A stretch of 64,000 bases of DNA from Pseudomonas hormoni (GTDB lineage Bacteria; Pseudomonadota; Gammaproteobacteria; Pseudomonadales; Pseudomonadaceae): positions 3,272,001 through 3,336,000 of the forward strand of contig NZ_CP075566.1 in assembly GCF_018502625.1 (NCBI RefSeq), read 5' to 3'. Each line of letters opens with the position of its first letter. Within the stretch, counting starts at the first letter, position 1. The notes beneath the pieces are model-generated. The model had not been told where the DNA came from and made no database searches. It saw only the letters and a program-made list of their open reading frames with translations. The position numbers and the translations under genes are program-made. Shown in pieces: positions 46,990-60,979 of this stretch.

Positions 46990-47018
46990 AGCAAAAAGGC
47001 GCCTTTCGGCGCCTTTTG
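46990..47018 (-). terminator. Rho-independent terminator after clpA
   Basis: Read on minus: AAAAGGCGCC-GAAA-GGCGCCTTTTTGC, 19 bases past the clpA stop. Confidence 0.88.
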
Positions 47019-47036
47019 CTTTGTTGCGATTTAACG

Positions 47037-49307
47037 TCAGGCCATTTCTGCCGTAGTTTCGAACTCGAAGGTAAGCTCGCCGTCCTTCAGGTCGATATGT
47101 ACTACGCCGCCATGGTCGGCCAGTTCGCCAAAGAGAATCTCTTCCGCCAGCGGACGCTTGATCTTGTCCTGGATCAAACGCGCCATTGGTCGAGCGCCCA
47201 TTGCCGAGTCATAGCCACCCGCCGCCAGCCAGCTGCGCGCCGCGTCGGTCACTTCCAGCTGCACGCGCTTGTCTTCCAGCTGCGCCTGAAGCTCGGTAAG
47301 GAACTTGTCCACCACGCTTTTGATGACCTCATGGCTGAGGCGACCAAACTGGATAATGGTGTCCAGACGATTGCGGAACTCTGGCGTGAAGCTTTTCTTG
47401 ATCACTTCCATCGCATCGGACGAGTGGTCCTGATGGGTGAAACCGATCGAAGCACGCGCAGCGGTTTCGGCACCGGCGTTGGTCGTCATGATGACGATCA
47501 CGTTACGGAAATCCGCCTTGCGCCCGTTGTTATCAGTCAGCGTACCGTGGTCCATGACCTGCAGCAGCAGGTTGAAGACTTCCGGATGCGCCTTCTCGAT
47601 CTCATCGAGCAACAGCACGCAGTGAGGCTGCTTGGTGATGGCTTCGGTCAGCAGACCGCCCTGATCAAACCCGACATAACCAGGAGGCGCACCGATCAGA
47701 CGCGATACGGTGTGGCGCTCCATGTACTCGGACATGTCGAAACGAACCAGCTCGATGCCCAACGCCTTGGCCAACTGACGCGCCGCTTCGGTTTTACCGA
47801 CACCGGTCGGGCCTGCGAACAGGAACGAACCGACAGGCTTGTCAGGCGACTTGAGGCCGGCACGGGACAGTTTGATCGCGGTCGACAGCGAGTCGATTGC
47901 GGCATCCTGACCAAACACCGTCAACTTCAGGTCACGCTCAAGGTTACGCAGCAATTCTTTATCGGAACTGGTGACGTGCTTAGGCGGAATCCGCGCAATT
48001 TTCGCGACGATGTCCTCGACCTGAGGCACTTCGATGCGTTTCACGCGTTTCTCGATCGGCTGCAGACGCTGGTAGGCACCCGCCTCGTCGATCACGTCGA
48101 TCGCCTTGTCCGGCATGTGCCGGTCATTGATATAACGCGAGGCCAGTTCGGCAGCGGCGCGCAGGGCTTCATCACTGTATTCGATATTGTGATGGAGCTC
48201 GAAACGCCCTTTCAGGCCGCGCAGGATGCCAATGGTGTCTTCCACCGAAGGCTCCGACACATCGACCTTCTGGAAGCGTCGTGCCAAGGCACGGTCCTTC
48301 TCGAAGATCCCGCGGAATTCCTGGAAGGTGGTCGAACCGATGCAACGAATATCACCGGACGACAGCAGCGGCTTGAGCAGGTTCGAGGCATCCATGACGC
48401 CACCGGACGCGGCACCCGCACCAATGATGGTGTGGATCTCGTCGATGAACAGGATCGCCTGCGGACGTTTTTTCAGCTCGTTGAGCAACGCCTTGAAGCG
48501 TTTCTCGAAATCGCCGCGGTATTTGGTCCCGGCCAGCAAGGCGCCCAGGTCGAGGGAATACACCACGCTGTTGGCCAGCAGGTCCGGCACCTGGTTGTCG
48601 ACAATGCGTTTGGCCAGGCCTTCGGCAATCGCGGTTTTACCCACGCCCGCCTCGCCCACCAGCAGCGGATTGTTTTTGCGGCGGCGCGCGAGGATCTGCG
48701 CGACACGCTCGACTTCGAGCTCACGACCGACCAGCGGATCGATTCGACCCTGGCGCGCAAGTTCGTTGAGGTTGCTGGCATAAGCATCCAGAGGATTGCC
48801 TGAAGAAGAAGACTCACCGCCCTCATCGTCCTGCATATCTTGCTCACCTTCAGAGTGATCGCCATGCCCCGGCACTTTGGAAATGCCATGAGCGATGTAG
48901 TTGACGACATCGATGCGCGCAACGCTCTGCTGTTTCAGCAGAAACACTGCCTGACTTTCTTGCTCACTGAAGATCGCAACCAGCACGTTGGCGCCAGTCA
49001 CTTCGCGTTTGCCCGAGCTCTGTACGTGGAAAACAGCACGCTGCAGGACACGCTGGAAGCCCAGGGTTGGTTGGGTCTCGCGATCCTCATCATGTACGGG
49101 GATCAACGGCGTGGTGGAGTCGATGAACTCCTGCAGATCATGCTTGAGTTTGTCGAGGTTTGCGCCGCAGGCACGCAAAACGGTGGCGGCAGCCTCATTA
49201 TCCAATAGGGCCAGCAGGAGATGCTCGACGGTCATGAACTCATGACGCTTCGAACGGGCCTCCTTGAAGGCAAGATTGAGGGTGACTTCGAGCTCGCGGT
49301 TTAACAT
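47037..49307 (-). CDS. clpA: ATP-dependent Clp protease ATP-binding subunit ClpA
   Basis: 756 residues. The N-domain (1-145) docks ClpS. Two AAA modules carry Walker A motifs GEAGVGKTAIAEG and GPTGVGKTEAARQ. ARASIGFTHQ near residue 620 is the ClpP-docking loop (IGF in place of IGL). It unfolds N-degron and other substrates for ClpP. clpS is 30 bases upstream in the same operon. Confidence 0.97.
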   Translation of the reverse strand: MLNRELEVTLNLAFKEARSKRHEFMTVEHLLLALLDNEAAATVLRACGANLDKLKHDLQEFIDSTTPLIPVHDEDRETQPTLGFQRVLQRAVFHVQSSGKREVTGANVLVAIFSEQESQAVFLLKQQSVARIDVVNYIAHGISKVPGHGDHSEGEQDMQDDEGGESSSSGNPLDAYASNLNELARQGRIDPLVGRELEVERVAQILARRRKNNPLLVGEAGVGKTAIAEGLAKRIVDNQVPDLLANSVVYSLDLGALLAGTKYRGDFEKRFKALLNELKKRPQAILFIDEIHTIIGAGAASGGVMDASNLLKPLLSSGDIRCIGSTTFQEFRGIFEKDRALARRFQKVDVSEPSVEDTIGILRGLKGRFELHHNIEYSDEALRAAAELASRYINDRHMPDKAIDVIDEAGAYQRLQPIEKRVKRIEVPQVEDIVAKIARIPPKHVTSSDKELLRNLERDLKLTVFGQDAAIDSLSTAIKLSRAGLKSPDKPVGSFLFAGPTGVGKTEAARQLAKALGIELVRFDMSEYMERHTVSRLIGAPPGYVGFDQGGLLTEAITKQPHCVLLLDEIEKAHPEVFNLLLQVMDHGTLTDNNGRKADFRNVIVIMTTNAGAETAARASIGFTHQDHSSDAMEVIKKSFTPEFRNRLDTIIQFGRLSHEVIKSVVDKFLTELQAQLEDKRVQLEVTDAARSWLAAGGYDSAMGARPMARLIQDKIKRPLAEEILFGELADHGGVVHIDLKDGELTFEFETTAEMA

Positions 49308-49337
49308 AGCTTCACCTCATACCCAAGTGGTCGGCGA

Positions 49338-49700
49338 TTAACCGTCCTTCTCGATTTCACAGAGTAGCGGATGCTGGCTTTCCCTGGCGTACTGGTTGAC
49401 CTGCATGGCCTTGGTCTCGGCAATGTCGCGGGTAAACACTCCACATACTGCCCGCCCTTCTGTGTGGACGGCCAGCATGACCTTGGTCGCCAGCTCGCGA
49501 TTCAGGTTAAAAAACACCTCGAGCACTTCGACGACGAAATCCATCGGTGTGTAGTCATCGTTGAACAAAACCACCTTGTACATCGGCGGCGCCTGTAAAG
49601 CAGGCTTGGCCTCCTGAACAGCAATGCCTGCGGAATCGTCGTCGTGTAAATCAGGGCGATCCTGATTGAATGTTAGTCGAATCTGGCTGATTGCATGCAT
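49338..49700 (-). CDS. clpS: ATP-dependent Clp protease adaptor ClpS
   Basis: 120 residues. After a disordered start of about 35 residues, [21 protein letters not shown] is the N-degron-binding region (the NDDYTPM block lines the pocket) and [24 protein letters not shown] follows. It delivers Aat/Ate-made Leu or Phe N-termini to ClpA. It diverges from cspD across 225 bases. Confidence 0.97.
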   Translation of the reverse strand: MHAISQIRLTFNQDRPDLHDDDSAGIAVQEAKPALQAPPMYKVVLFNDDYTPMDFVVEVLEVFFNLNRELATKVMLAVHTEGRAVCGVFTRDIAETKAMQVNQYARESQHPLLCEIEKDG

Positions 49701-49925
49701 GGAAAGAAAGGTTCGTCAGTTGTGCGAATACAGTAGTGGGGACGGCTATCAACGATTTCAACTCCGACTGCCTGGTCACCTTGACTATCGGCAAAACGGT
49801 GTTACAACCAATAGAGCCCACAGTGGGTAAAAAAGGTCCGCGGAGTCAATCTTATTTACAGGATCTGACTGCGGATGTACTGGATGATACTCCAGTGATG
49901 GAGTCTGTTGCAGAGGGATATGAGC

Positions 49926-50207
49926 ATGGCAGTCGGTAAGGTGAAATGGTTCAACAATGCCAAAGGGTTCGGTTTCATTAACACCGACGCCAGAGAAGGT
50001 CGTGACGAGGACGGGAAAGAAATCGATTTCTTTGCCCATTTTTCCGCTATTGAAATGGGCGGGTACAAGACCCTCAAGGCCGGACAAGCCGTCAACTTCG
50101 AAATCGTTCAGGGCCCCAAAGGCCTGCACGCAGTGAAGATTACGGCTGCGACCGTTGCGAACGAACACACTTCGCCCGCCACCCGGCAGGACACAGTGTC
50201 GAACTGA
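49926..50207 (+). CDS. cspD: Cold-shock-like protein CspD
   Basis: 93 residues. The ATG at 49926 is preferred because GAGGG lies 8 bases upstream; an ATG two codons earlier is too close to it. [15 protein letters not shown] is RNP1, but RNP2 lies behind an unusually long loop ([14 protein letters not shown]). The C-terminus is a disordered tail typical of CspD. The family binds single-stranded DNA and slows replication in stationary phase. Its fixed place beside clpS suggests ClpAP or Lon control, but that is inference. Confidence 0.93.
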   Translation: MAVGKVKWFNNAKGFGFINTDAREGRDEDGKEIDFFAHFSAIEMGGYKTLKAGQAVNFEIVQGPKGLHAVKITAATVANEHTSPATRQDTVSN

Positions 50208-50227
50208 CGCCACCCGTCATCCAGTCA

Positions 50228-50259
50228 TAAAAAAACCGCCCGAAGGCGGTTTTTTTTTG
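50228..50259. terminator. Bidirectional terminator between cspD and icd
   Basis: AAAAACCGCC-CGAA-GGCGGTTTTTTTT serves both convergent genes. Confidence 0.93.
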
Positions 50260-50270
50260 TTCCGACTCGC

Positions 50271-51527
50271 TTACATGTGCGAAATCAGTGCATCGCCAAA
50301 ACCGGACGACGACACCAGCTTCGCGCCCTCCATCAGACGCTCGAAGTCATAGGTCACGGTCTTCGCGGAGATCGCGCCGTTGGTGCCCTTGATGATCAGG
50401 TCGGCCGCTTCGGTCCAGCCCATGTGACGAAGCATCATCTCTGCGGACAGGATCAGCGAGCCCGGGTTGACCTGGTCCTTGCCAGCGTACTTCGGCGCAG
50501 TACCGTGGGTCGCTTCGAACATCGCGATGGTGTCAGACAGGTTGGCACCCGGTGCGATACCGATACCGCCCACTTCCGCCGCCAGGGCGTCAGAGAGGTA
50601 GTCGCCGTTCAGGTTCAGGGTCGCGATCACATCGTATTCGGCCGGGCGCAGCAGGATCTGCTGGAGCATGGCGTCGGCGATGGCATCTTTGACAATAACG
50701 TTCTTGCCGGTTTTCGGGTTTTTGAACTGCATCCACGGACCGCCATCGAGCAGGGTCGCGCCGAACTCTTCAGCCGCCACTTCGTAGGCCCATTCCTTGA
50801 AGGCACCTTCGGTGAACTTCATGATGTTGCCTTTGTGCACGATGGTCAGCGAGTCGCGGTCATTGTCGACCACATACTGCAGAGCTTTTCGCGCCAGACG
50901 CTTGGTACCTTGCAGCGAAACCGGCTTGATGCCGATACCGCAGTTTTCGTCGAATCGGATCTTGGTGACGCCCATTTCATCCTTAAGGAACTTGATGACC
51001 TTGGTCGCTTCCGGCGAACCGGCTTTCCACTCGATACCGGCGTAGATGTCTTCCGAGTTCTCACGGAAGATCGTCATGTCGACGTCGCCTGGCTTCTTGA
51101 CCGGGCTAGGCACGCCTTCGAACCAACGCACGGGGCGCAGGCAGACATAAAGGTCGAGTTGCTGACGCAGGGCCACGTTCAGGGAACGAATGCCGCCGCC
51201 GACCGGCGTGGTCAGAGGGCCCTTGATGGAAACCACGTAATCCTTGACTGCGTCCAGGGTTTCCTGAGGCAGCCAGGTGTCCTGATCGTAAACCTGAGTC
51301 GCTTTTTCCCCGGCGTAGACTTCCATCCAGGAAATTTTGCGCTCGCCGCCGTAAGCCTTCTTAACAGCAGCATCGACAACCTTGATCATGACCGGGCTGA
51401 TATCAACGCCAATACCATCGCCTTCGATGAAGGGGATGATCGGGTTGTTAGGAACATTGAGAGAATGGTCCGCGTTGACGGTGATTTTGTCGCCGACGGC
51501 TGGAACCTGAATCTTCTTGTATCCCAT
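50271..51527 (-). CDS. icd: Isocitrate dehydrogenase (NADP+), dimeric
   Basis: 418 residues from the ATG at 51527, with GGAG 8 bases upstream; the frame is open to 51596. [13 protein letters not shown] carries the serine phosphorylated by AceK, and [16 protein letters not shown] and [14 protein letters not shown] are standard. It competes with isocitrate lyase (aceA, 10 kb away) for isocitrate. A second, monomeric enzyme is encoded divergently. Confidence 0.97.
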   Translation of the reverse strand: MGYKKIQVPAVGDKITVNADHSLNVPNNPIIPFIEGDGIGVDISPVMIKVVDAAVKKAYGGERKISWMEVYAGEKATQVYDQDTWLPQETLDAVKDYVVSIKGPLTTPVGGGIRSLNVALRQQLDLYVCLRPVRWFEGVPSPVKKPGDVDMTIFRENSEDIYAGIEWKAGSPEATKVIKFLKDEMGVTKIRFDENCGIGIKPVSLQGTKRLARKALQYVVDNDRDSLTIVHKGNIMKFTEGAFKEWAYEVAAEEFGATLLDGGPWMQFKNPKTGKNVIVKDAIADAMLQQILLRPAEYDVIATLNLNGDYLSDALAAEVGGIGIAPGANLSDTIAMFEATHGTAPKYAGKDQVNPGSLILSAEMMLRHMGWTEAADLIIKGTNGAISAKTVTYDFERLMEGAKLVSSSGFGDALISHM

Positions 51528-54247
<2,720 letters not shown>

Positions 54248-54264
54248 GGTTGTAAGGATGCAAA

Positions 54265-54293
54265 GAAGCCCCGGCCCCGTGCCGGGGTTTCTG
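54265..54293 (+). terminator. Terminator after idh
   Basis: The stem CCCCGGC/GCCGGGG with a short loop is followed by TTTCTGTTT, 18 bases past the stop. Confidence 0.75.
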
Positions 54294-54310
54294 TTTCCAA
54301 CACCCACTCC

Positions 54311-54399
54311 TGCAGGAGCGAGGCTTGCCCGCGAAGGCATCACCGCGATTCTTGCGAAAGACCGCGCCGCCTGCTTCGCGGGCAAGCCTCGCTCCTACA
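54311..54399. repeat. REP doublet, GCAGGAGCGAGGCTTGCCC class
   Basis: The complementary units TGCAGGAGCGAGGCTTGCCC and GGGCAAGCCTCGCTCCTACA end only 24 bases before the nudJ start. Confidence 0.88.
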
Positions 54400-54422
54400 G
54401 ATTGATGACCGGAGGATATTTC

Positions 54423-54869
54423 ATGGATTGGCTACCCCACATCACCGTCGCCACCATCGTCGAAGACAACGGCCGCTTCCTGATGGTCGAAGAAACCAAG
54501 CACGGACGAACGGTACTCAACCAGCCCGCCGGCCACCTCGACCCGGACGAAACCCTGATCGAAGCCGCCGTACGCGAAACCCTTGAGGAAACCGGCTGGG
54601 ACGTCGAACCGACCGGCGTGGTGGGCATTTATCTCTACACCGCCCCGAGCAACGGCGTGACCTACCAGCGGGTCTGCTTCAGTGCAAAACCGCTCAAGCA
54701 TCACCCCGACTATCAGCTGGACGACGGTATTGTCGGCGCAAAATGGCTGACACGTGACGAACTGCTGGAACAACGCGCAAACTGGCGCAGTGAGCTGATC
54801 ATCCGCTGTATCGATGATTATCTGGACGGCAAACACTTCAGTCTCGAACTGATCCGCCCTTCTCTTTAG
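54423..54869 (+). CDS. nudJ: Nudix hydrolase, NudJ-like phosphatase
   Basis: 148 residues from the ATG at 54423, with GGAGG 8 bases upstream. The Nudix box lies at about 38-60 (GHLDPDETLIEAAVRETLEE). The order nudJ-mnmA-hflD-purB is the same as in E. coli. NudJ there acts on thiamine and nucleotide pyrophosphates, so that role is likely. Its leader overlaps a REP doublet. Confidence 0.9.
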   Translation: MDWLPHITVATIVEDNGRFLMVEETKHGRTVLNQPAGHLDPDETLIEAAVRETLEETGWDVEPTGVVGIYLYTAPSNGVTYQRVCFSAKPLKHHPDYQLDDGIVGAKWLTRDELLEQRANWRSELIIRCIDDYLDGKHFSLELIRPSL

Positions 54870-54928
54870 CCTTGCGGGCTTCGGCCTGCTAGAATCGCGT
54901 CCTTTTTCAAGACACTCATTGAATCCCT

Positions 54929-56074
54929 ATGCGTGATCCAGCCCCTTCTGACACACAAAAGAAGCGCGTCATTGTCGGCATGTCCGGCGGCGTGGACTCT
55001 TCCGTTTCCGCTCTCCTGCTGATCGAGCAGGGTTATGAGGTGGAAGGCCTGTTCATGAAGAACTGGGAAGAAGACGATGGAACGGAATACTGCACCGCCA
55101 TGGATGACCTGGCGGACGCCCAGGCCGTGTGCGACAAGATTGGCATCAAGCTGCACACCGCCAACTTCGCCGCCGAGTACTGGGACAACGTGTTCGAGCA
55201 TTTCCTGGCCGAATACAAGGCCGGCCGCACGCCGAACCCGGACATCCTGTGCAACCGCGAGATCAAGTTCAAGGCGTTCCTCGACTACGCCATGGTGCTT
55301 GGCGCCGACCTGATCGCCACCGGTCACTACGTGCGCCGCCGCGACATCGATGGCCGTACCGAACTGCTCAAGGGCCTGGACCCGAACAAGGACCAGAGCT
55401 ACTTCCTGCACGCCGTCGGGGGCGAACAGATTGCCAAGACGCTGTTCCCGGTCGGCGAACTGGAAAAACCACAGGTCCGCGCGATTGCCGAGAAATACGA
55501 ACTGGCGACCGCAAAGAAAAAGGATTCCACCGGGATCTGCTTTATCGGCGAACGCCGTTTCAGCGATTTCCTCAAGCAATACCTTCCAGCCCAGCCCGGC
55601 GAAATCAAGACCACCGAAGGTGAAGTCATCGGCCGCCACCACGGCTTGATGTACCACACCATCGGCCAGCGTCAGGGCCTCGGTATCGGCGGTTTGAAAG
55701 ACGCCAGCGATGAACCGTGGTACGTGCTGATCAAAGACCTGGAGCACAACGAGTTGATCGTTGGCCAGGGCAATGACCACCCTTACCTGTTTTCCCGCGC
55801 CCTGCTCGCCTCGGACATCTATTGGGTCAACCCGATCGACCTGACCGAACCGCGCAAGCTGACTGCCAAAGTCCGTTATCGCCAGAGCGACCAGCCTTGC
55901 ACGCTGGAAAAGACCGCCACCGGCTACCGCGCGACCTTCGATGACCCGCAACGCGCGGTCACCCCAGGCCAGTCCGTAGTGTTCTACGACGGTGAAATCT
56001 GCCTCGGCGGCGGCGTGATCGAAGTGGCGGAACCGTGGACGAGCAAAGGCACTCTTCAAGGCGCGCAGCAATGA
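54929..56074 (+). CDS. mnmA: tRNA-specific 2-thiouridylase MnmA
   Basis: 381 residues. The PP-loop [13 protein letters not shown] lies near residue 20. The catalytic cysteines are in [12 protein letters not shown] and [10 protein letters not shown]. It uses sulfur relayed by TusE (encoded at 33466) to thiolate U34 of Glu, Gln and Lys tRNAs. The stop overlaps the hflD start (ATGA). Confidence 0.96.
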   Translation: MRDPAPSDTQKKRVIVGMSGGVDSSVSALLLIEQGYEVEGLFMKNWEEDDGTEYCTAMDDLADAQAVCDKIGIKLHTANFAAEYWDNVFEHFLAEYKAGRTPNPDILCNREIKFKAFLDYAMVLGADLIATGHYVRRRDIDGRTELLKGLDPNKDQSYFLHAVGGEQIAKTLFPVGELEKPQVRAIAEKYELATAKKKDSTGICFIGERRFSDFLKQYLPAQPGEIKTTEGEVIGRHHGLMYHTIGQRQGLGIGGLKDASDEPWYVLIKDLEHNELIVGQGNDHPYLFSRALLASDIYWVNPIDLTEPRKLTAKVRYRQSDQPCTLEKTATGYRATFDDPQRAVTPGQSVVFYDGEICLGGGVIEVAEPWTSKGTLQGAQQ

Positions 56075-56694
56075 GCCCGACTCAGGAGCAATTGACGGCC
56101 TTGGGCGGCGTGTTTCTCGCTGCCGTGCTGGTCGACAAGATCGCCAAGACCGGCCAGACCACCGAAGCCGGCCTGACCTGCATGCTCGGCAGCCTGCTGA
56201 TTCGCGACCCCAAGGACACCCTGGAAGTCTACGGCGGCGACGACATCAACCTGCGCGAAGGCTATCGCGCGTTGATCGGCGCCCTTGAACGCGACCCCAG
56301 CACCCTTCAGCGCGAACCGCTGCGTTACGCCCTGGCGATGCTCGGGCTGGAACGTCAACTGGCAAAACGCGGCGACATGCTGGACGTAATCGGCAAGCGC
56401 TTGCCGCAGATTCAGTCTCAGGTCGAGCACTTCGGTCCAGCCCACGAAAACGTGATCGCGGCGTGTGGTGCGCTGTATCAGGACACGCTGAGCACCTTGC
56501 GCCAACGGATCCAGGTTCACGGCGACATGCGCAACCTGCAGCAACCAAGCAACGCCTCGAAGATTCGCGCGCTGTTGCTGGCGGGGATTCGTTCGGCGCG
56601 CCTGTGGCGGCAGTTGGGCGGTCATCGCTGGCAGTTGGTGGTCAGCCGTCGCAAGCTGCTCAAAGAGCTTTACCCGCTGATGCGCAGCAGCTGA
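56071..56694 (+). CDS. hflD: High-frequency lysogenization protein HflD homologue
   Basis: 207 residues, alpha-helical, start overlapping the mnmA stop. [20 protein letters not shown] and [14 protein letters not shown] are conserved. In E. coli HflD binds lambda CII, and the function outside phage biology is unclear. The operon position between mnmA and purB is conserved. Confidence 0.93.
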   Translation: MSPTQEQLTALGGVFLAAVLVDKIAKTGQTTEAGLTCMLGSLLIRDPKDTLEVYGGDDINLREGYRALIGALERDPSTLQREPLRYALAMLGLERQLAKRGDMLDVIGKRLPQIQSQVEHFGPAHENVIAACGALYQDTLSTLRQRIQVHGDMRNLQQPSNASKIRALLLAGIRSARLWRQLGGHRWQLVVSRRKLLKELYPLMRSS

Positions 56695-56734
56695 ACCGCG
56701 CCCGCAATACCGTTTTGTAGTCAGTAACGCGTAA

Positions 56735-58192
<1,458 letters not shown>

Positions 58193-58214
58193 TCGACCGC
58201 TTTACCCGTTTGAG

Positions 58215-58239
58215 ACGCCCGGCAGCGCCGGGCGTTTTT
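58215..58239 (+). terminator. Rho-independent terminator after purB
   Basis: The stem ACGCCCGGC/GCCGGGCGT with an AGC loop is followed by TTTTTA. Confidence 0.92.
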
Positions 58240-58278
58240 ATTCCCGTCTGAAAAGTGCTTTTTTTCAATAGGTTACAC

Positions 58279-59448
58279 ATGAATCCTGACATTCCTCTTC
58301 AACTTCTGGGCGGCATCACGGCGCGCGAATTCCTGCGTGACTACTGGCAGAAAAAACCACTGCTGATCCGTCAGGCGATTCCTGATTTCGAAAGCCCGAT
58401 CGACGCCGACGAACTGGCCGGCCTGGCGCTGGAAGAAGAAGTCGAATCGCGCCTGATCATCGAGCACGGCGAGCGCCCCTGGGAATTGCGCCGCGGCCCG
58501 TTCGCCGAAGACGAATTCAGCAAATTGCCGGAACGCGAGTGGACCCTGCTCGTTCAAGCGGTTGACCAGTTCGTGCCGGAAGTCAGCGAATTGCTGGAAC
58601 AGTTCCGCTTCCTGCCGAGCTGGCGCATCGACGACGTGATGATCAGCTTCGCCGCCCCCGGTGGCAGCGTCGGTCCGCACTTCGATAACTACGACGTGTT
58701 CCTGCTGCAGGGCCACGGCAAGCGCAACTGGAAAATCGGTCAGATGTGCAACTCCGAGAGCCCGCTGCTGCAACACGCGGACCTGCGCATCCTCGCCGAT
58801 TTCGAAGCCACCGATGAGTGGGTGCTTGAACCGGGCGACATGCTGTACCTGCCGCCGCGCCTGGCTCATTGCGGCGTGGCCGTTGATGATTGCCTGACCT
58901 ATTCCGTCGGTTTCCGGGCGCCGAGCGCCGCTGAAGTGCTGACCCACTTCACTGACTTCCTCAGCCAGTTCCTGACGGACGAAGAGCGCTACACCGACGC
59001 CGATGCCCTGCCTGCGGTCGATCCGCATCAGATCCAGCACGACGCTCTTGATCGCTTGAAAGGCCTGCTGGCCGAGCACATGAGCGACGAGCGTCTGCTG
59101 CTGACCTGGTTCGGCCAGTTCATGACCGAGCCGCGCTACCCGGAACTGGTGGTCGGCCCGGAAGAAATCGAAGAAGACGACCTGCTCGCCAGCCTCGAGC
59201 AAGGCGCCGTGCTGATCCGCAATCCGAGCGCGCGCCTGGCGTGGTCCGAAGTCGATGACGACCTGCTGCTGTTCGCCAGCGGCCAGAGCCGTTACCTGCC
59301 AGGCAAACTGCGTGAGTTGCTGAAAATGATCTGCGCCGCCGATGCGCTGCACATCGACAACCTTGGCGAGTGGCTGAGCGACGAAGACGGTCGCGGCCTG
59401 CTGTGCGAACTGATCAAGCAAGGAAGCCTGGGGTTCGCTGATGAATAA
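58279..59448 (+). CDS. roxA: Ribosomal oxygenase RoxA (JmjC domain, L16 arginine hydroxylase)
   Basis: 389 residues from the ATG at 58279. The Fe(II) ligands are His134 and Asp136 in GPHFDNYDV and His197 in RLAHCGVA, with 2-oxoglutarate as co-substrate. GGITAREFLRDYWQKKPLL near the start and the C-terminal winged-helix region match E. coli YcfD/RoxA, which hydroxylates Arg81 of L16. It overlaps the next gene by 8 bases. Confidence 0.93.
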   Translation: MNPDIPLQLLGGITAREFLRDYWQKKPLLIRQAIPDFESPIDADELAGLALEEEVESRLIIEHGERPWELRRGPFAEDEFSKLPEREWTLLVQAVDQFVPEVSELLEQFRFLPSWRIDDVMISFAAPGGSVGPHFDNYDVFLLQGHGKRNWKIGQMCNSESPLLQHADLRILADFEATDEWVLEPGDMLYLPPRLAHCGVAVDDCLTYSVGFRAPSAAEVLTHFTDFLSQFLTDEERYTDADALPAVDPHQIQHDALDRLKGLLAEHMSDERLLLTWFGQFMTEPRYPELVVGPEEIEEDDLLASLEQGAVLIRNPSARLAWSEVDDDLLLFASGQSRYLPGKLRELLKMICAADALHIDNLGEWLSDEDGRGLLCELIKQGSLGFADE

Positions 59449-59866
59449 AATTCACGTACGTGTCGCAGACTGGCAAAAGGACAACGCTGAGATCCGGCGC
59501 ATTCGTGAGACGGTGTTCATCGCCGGGCAATCCGTTCCGCCTGAACTGGAATGGGACGCCGATGATGCGACAGCGGTGCATTTCCTGGCTTTCGAAGGCG
59601 ACTTCCCGATTGGCACCGCCCGCCTGCTGCCCGACGGTCAAATCGGCCGGGTTTCGGTGCTGAAGGACTGGCGCGGCCTGAAGGTGGGCGATGCGCTGAT
59701 GCAAGCGGCGATCGGTGAAGCCGAGAAGCGCGGGCTGAAGCAGCAGATGCTGAGCGCGCAGGTTCAGGCTACGGCGTTCTATGAGCGCCTGGGCTTCAGC
59801 CTGGTCAGCGAGGAGTTCCTGGAAGCCGGGATTCCGCATGTGGACATGGTGCGGCATTCCGCCTGA
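59441..59866 (+). CDS. GNAT-family N-acetyltransferase (ElaA-like)
   Basis: 141 residues; the start overlaps the roxA end, so translation is coupled. IRETVFIAGQSVPPELEWD near residue 22 is typical of the ElaA-type or small GNAT group, and QVQATAFYERLGF is motif B. Substrate unknown. The conserved pairing with roxA hints at a role in translation, but that is inference. Confidence 0.88.
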   Translation: MNKIHVRVADWQKDNAEIRRIRETVFIAGQSVPPELEWDADDATAVHFLAFEGDFPIGTARLLPDGQIGRVSVLKDWRGLKVGDALMQAAIGEAEKRGLKQQMLSAQVQATAFYERLGFSLVSEEFLEAGIPHVDMVRHSA

Positions 59867-59868
59867 GC

Positions 59869-59964
59869 CCTGCGGCGAGGGAGCTTGCTCCCGCTGGGCT
59901 GCGCAGCAGACCCAAGATTTTGGGGCCGCTTCGCGCCCCAGCGGGAGCAAGCTCCTCGCCACAA
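59869..59964. repeat. REP doublet, GCGGCGAGGGAGCTTGCTC class
   Basis: The complementary units flank GGGCTGCGCAGCAGACCC; located between the acetyltransferase and secretin-like genes. Confidence 0.85.
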
Positions 59965-60099
59965 AGGCCTGAAAGAACACCACAATTCGCCCCGCCATCG
60001 ACCGATGCCGGGGCGTTTTGCTGTCTACGATTCAACTTGCCCCACGGCGGGCCGACAAACTGGCAAACTCAAGACATCAAGAAGTCGGAGATAACGGAT

Positions 60100-60861
60100 A
60101 TGTCCCTACGCACCCTGCTCACCACGCTGCTGCTGACCTGCAGTTTTTCGGTCATGGCCGCCACCGAGATCGTGCCGTTGAACTACCACACCAGCGCCGA
60201 CATGCTGCCGATGGCCCAGGATTTCATCGGCAAGGATGGCCAGGTCAGCGCCTATGGCAACCAACTGATCGTCAATGCCGATCAGCGCAAGATCGACGAA
60301 CTTAAAGCCCTTATCGCCCAACTCGATACTCAGCCAAAGCGCCTTCTGATCACCGTCGACACCAACGAAAACAACTTCCAGGGTGACCAGGGCTATTCGG
60401 TCAACGGCGCCAAACCGAGCCAGACCCGAATCATCAATCGCAGCACCGAAAGCCGTGACGGCGGCATTCAGCAAGTCCAGGCCAGCGAAGGCGCACCGGC
60501 GCTGATCCAGGTTGGCCAGAGCGTGCCGCTGACCAGCACGCAGATCGATTCCTATGGCGATCCGCGCAGCCAGACCGAATACCGCAACGTCACCCAGGGT
60601 TTCTATGTCACCGCGAGCGTCACCGGCGACATCGTTCACCTGTCGATCAGTACCAACCGTGACCGCATGAGCCAGGAACGTCCCGATGTAGTGAACGTAC
60701 AAAGCACCGACACAACCGTCACCGGACGCCTCGGCGAATGGATCACCCTGGCCGGCATGAACCGCCAGACTCAGGCTGACAAACAGGGCCTGACCCGCAG
60801 CTACTCGACTCAGGGTCGGGATGACATGACCCTGCGGGTGAAAGTCGATACTTTGGACTAA
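60100..60861 (+). CDS. Secretin-like periplasmic protein
   Basis: 253 residues from the ATG at 60100, with CGGAG 10 bases upstream and a signal peptide ending at about SVMAA. Residues 22-75 look like a secretin N1-type domain (DELKALIAQLDTQPKRLLITVD). The rest resembles part of a secretin core strand region (VGQSVPLTSTQ, TVTGRLGEWITLAG) but is too short for a pore. It may be a truncated or specialised periplasmic member. No type II or type IV pilus genes lie nearby. Confidence 0.75.
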   Translation: MSLRTLLTTLLLTCSFSVMAATEIVPLNYHTSADMLPMAQDFIGKDGQVSAYGNQLIVNADQRKIDELKALIAQLDTQPKRLLITVDTNENNFQGDQGYSVNGAKPSQTRIINRSTESRDGGIQQVQASEGAPALIQVGQSVPLTSTQIDSYGDPRSQTEYRNVTQGFYVTASVTGDIVHLSISTNRDRMSQERPDVVNVQSTDTTVTGRLGEWITLAGMNRQTQADKQGLTRSYSTQGRDDMTLRVKVDTLD

Positions 60862-60901
60862 ATCACCGAAAACTGACTGATTAGTCGTATTAGACCAAAG
60901 A

Positions 60902-60927
60902 TGTAGTGCTTGAAAAAAAGCACTACA
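60902..60927. promoter_or_regulatory. Inverted repeat TGTAGTGCTT-N6-AAGCACTACA
   Basis: A perfect 10-base inverted repeat, 40 bases past the secretin-like gene stop. It could be a terminator hairpin (with no T run) or an operator with TGTAGT/ACTACA half-sites, as known for RccR-type control of glyoxylate-shunt genes. Confidence 0.45.
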
Positions 60928-60979
60928 AAACGTTTGACGAGCCAAAAAAGCGAAGGCATGATGGCCTCGCTCCCGCTAA

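Noticed and set aside
46968..48803. 611-codon plus frame opposite clpA
   Set aside because: Antisense shadow of clpA with low-complexity Arg/His/Gln-rich translation.
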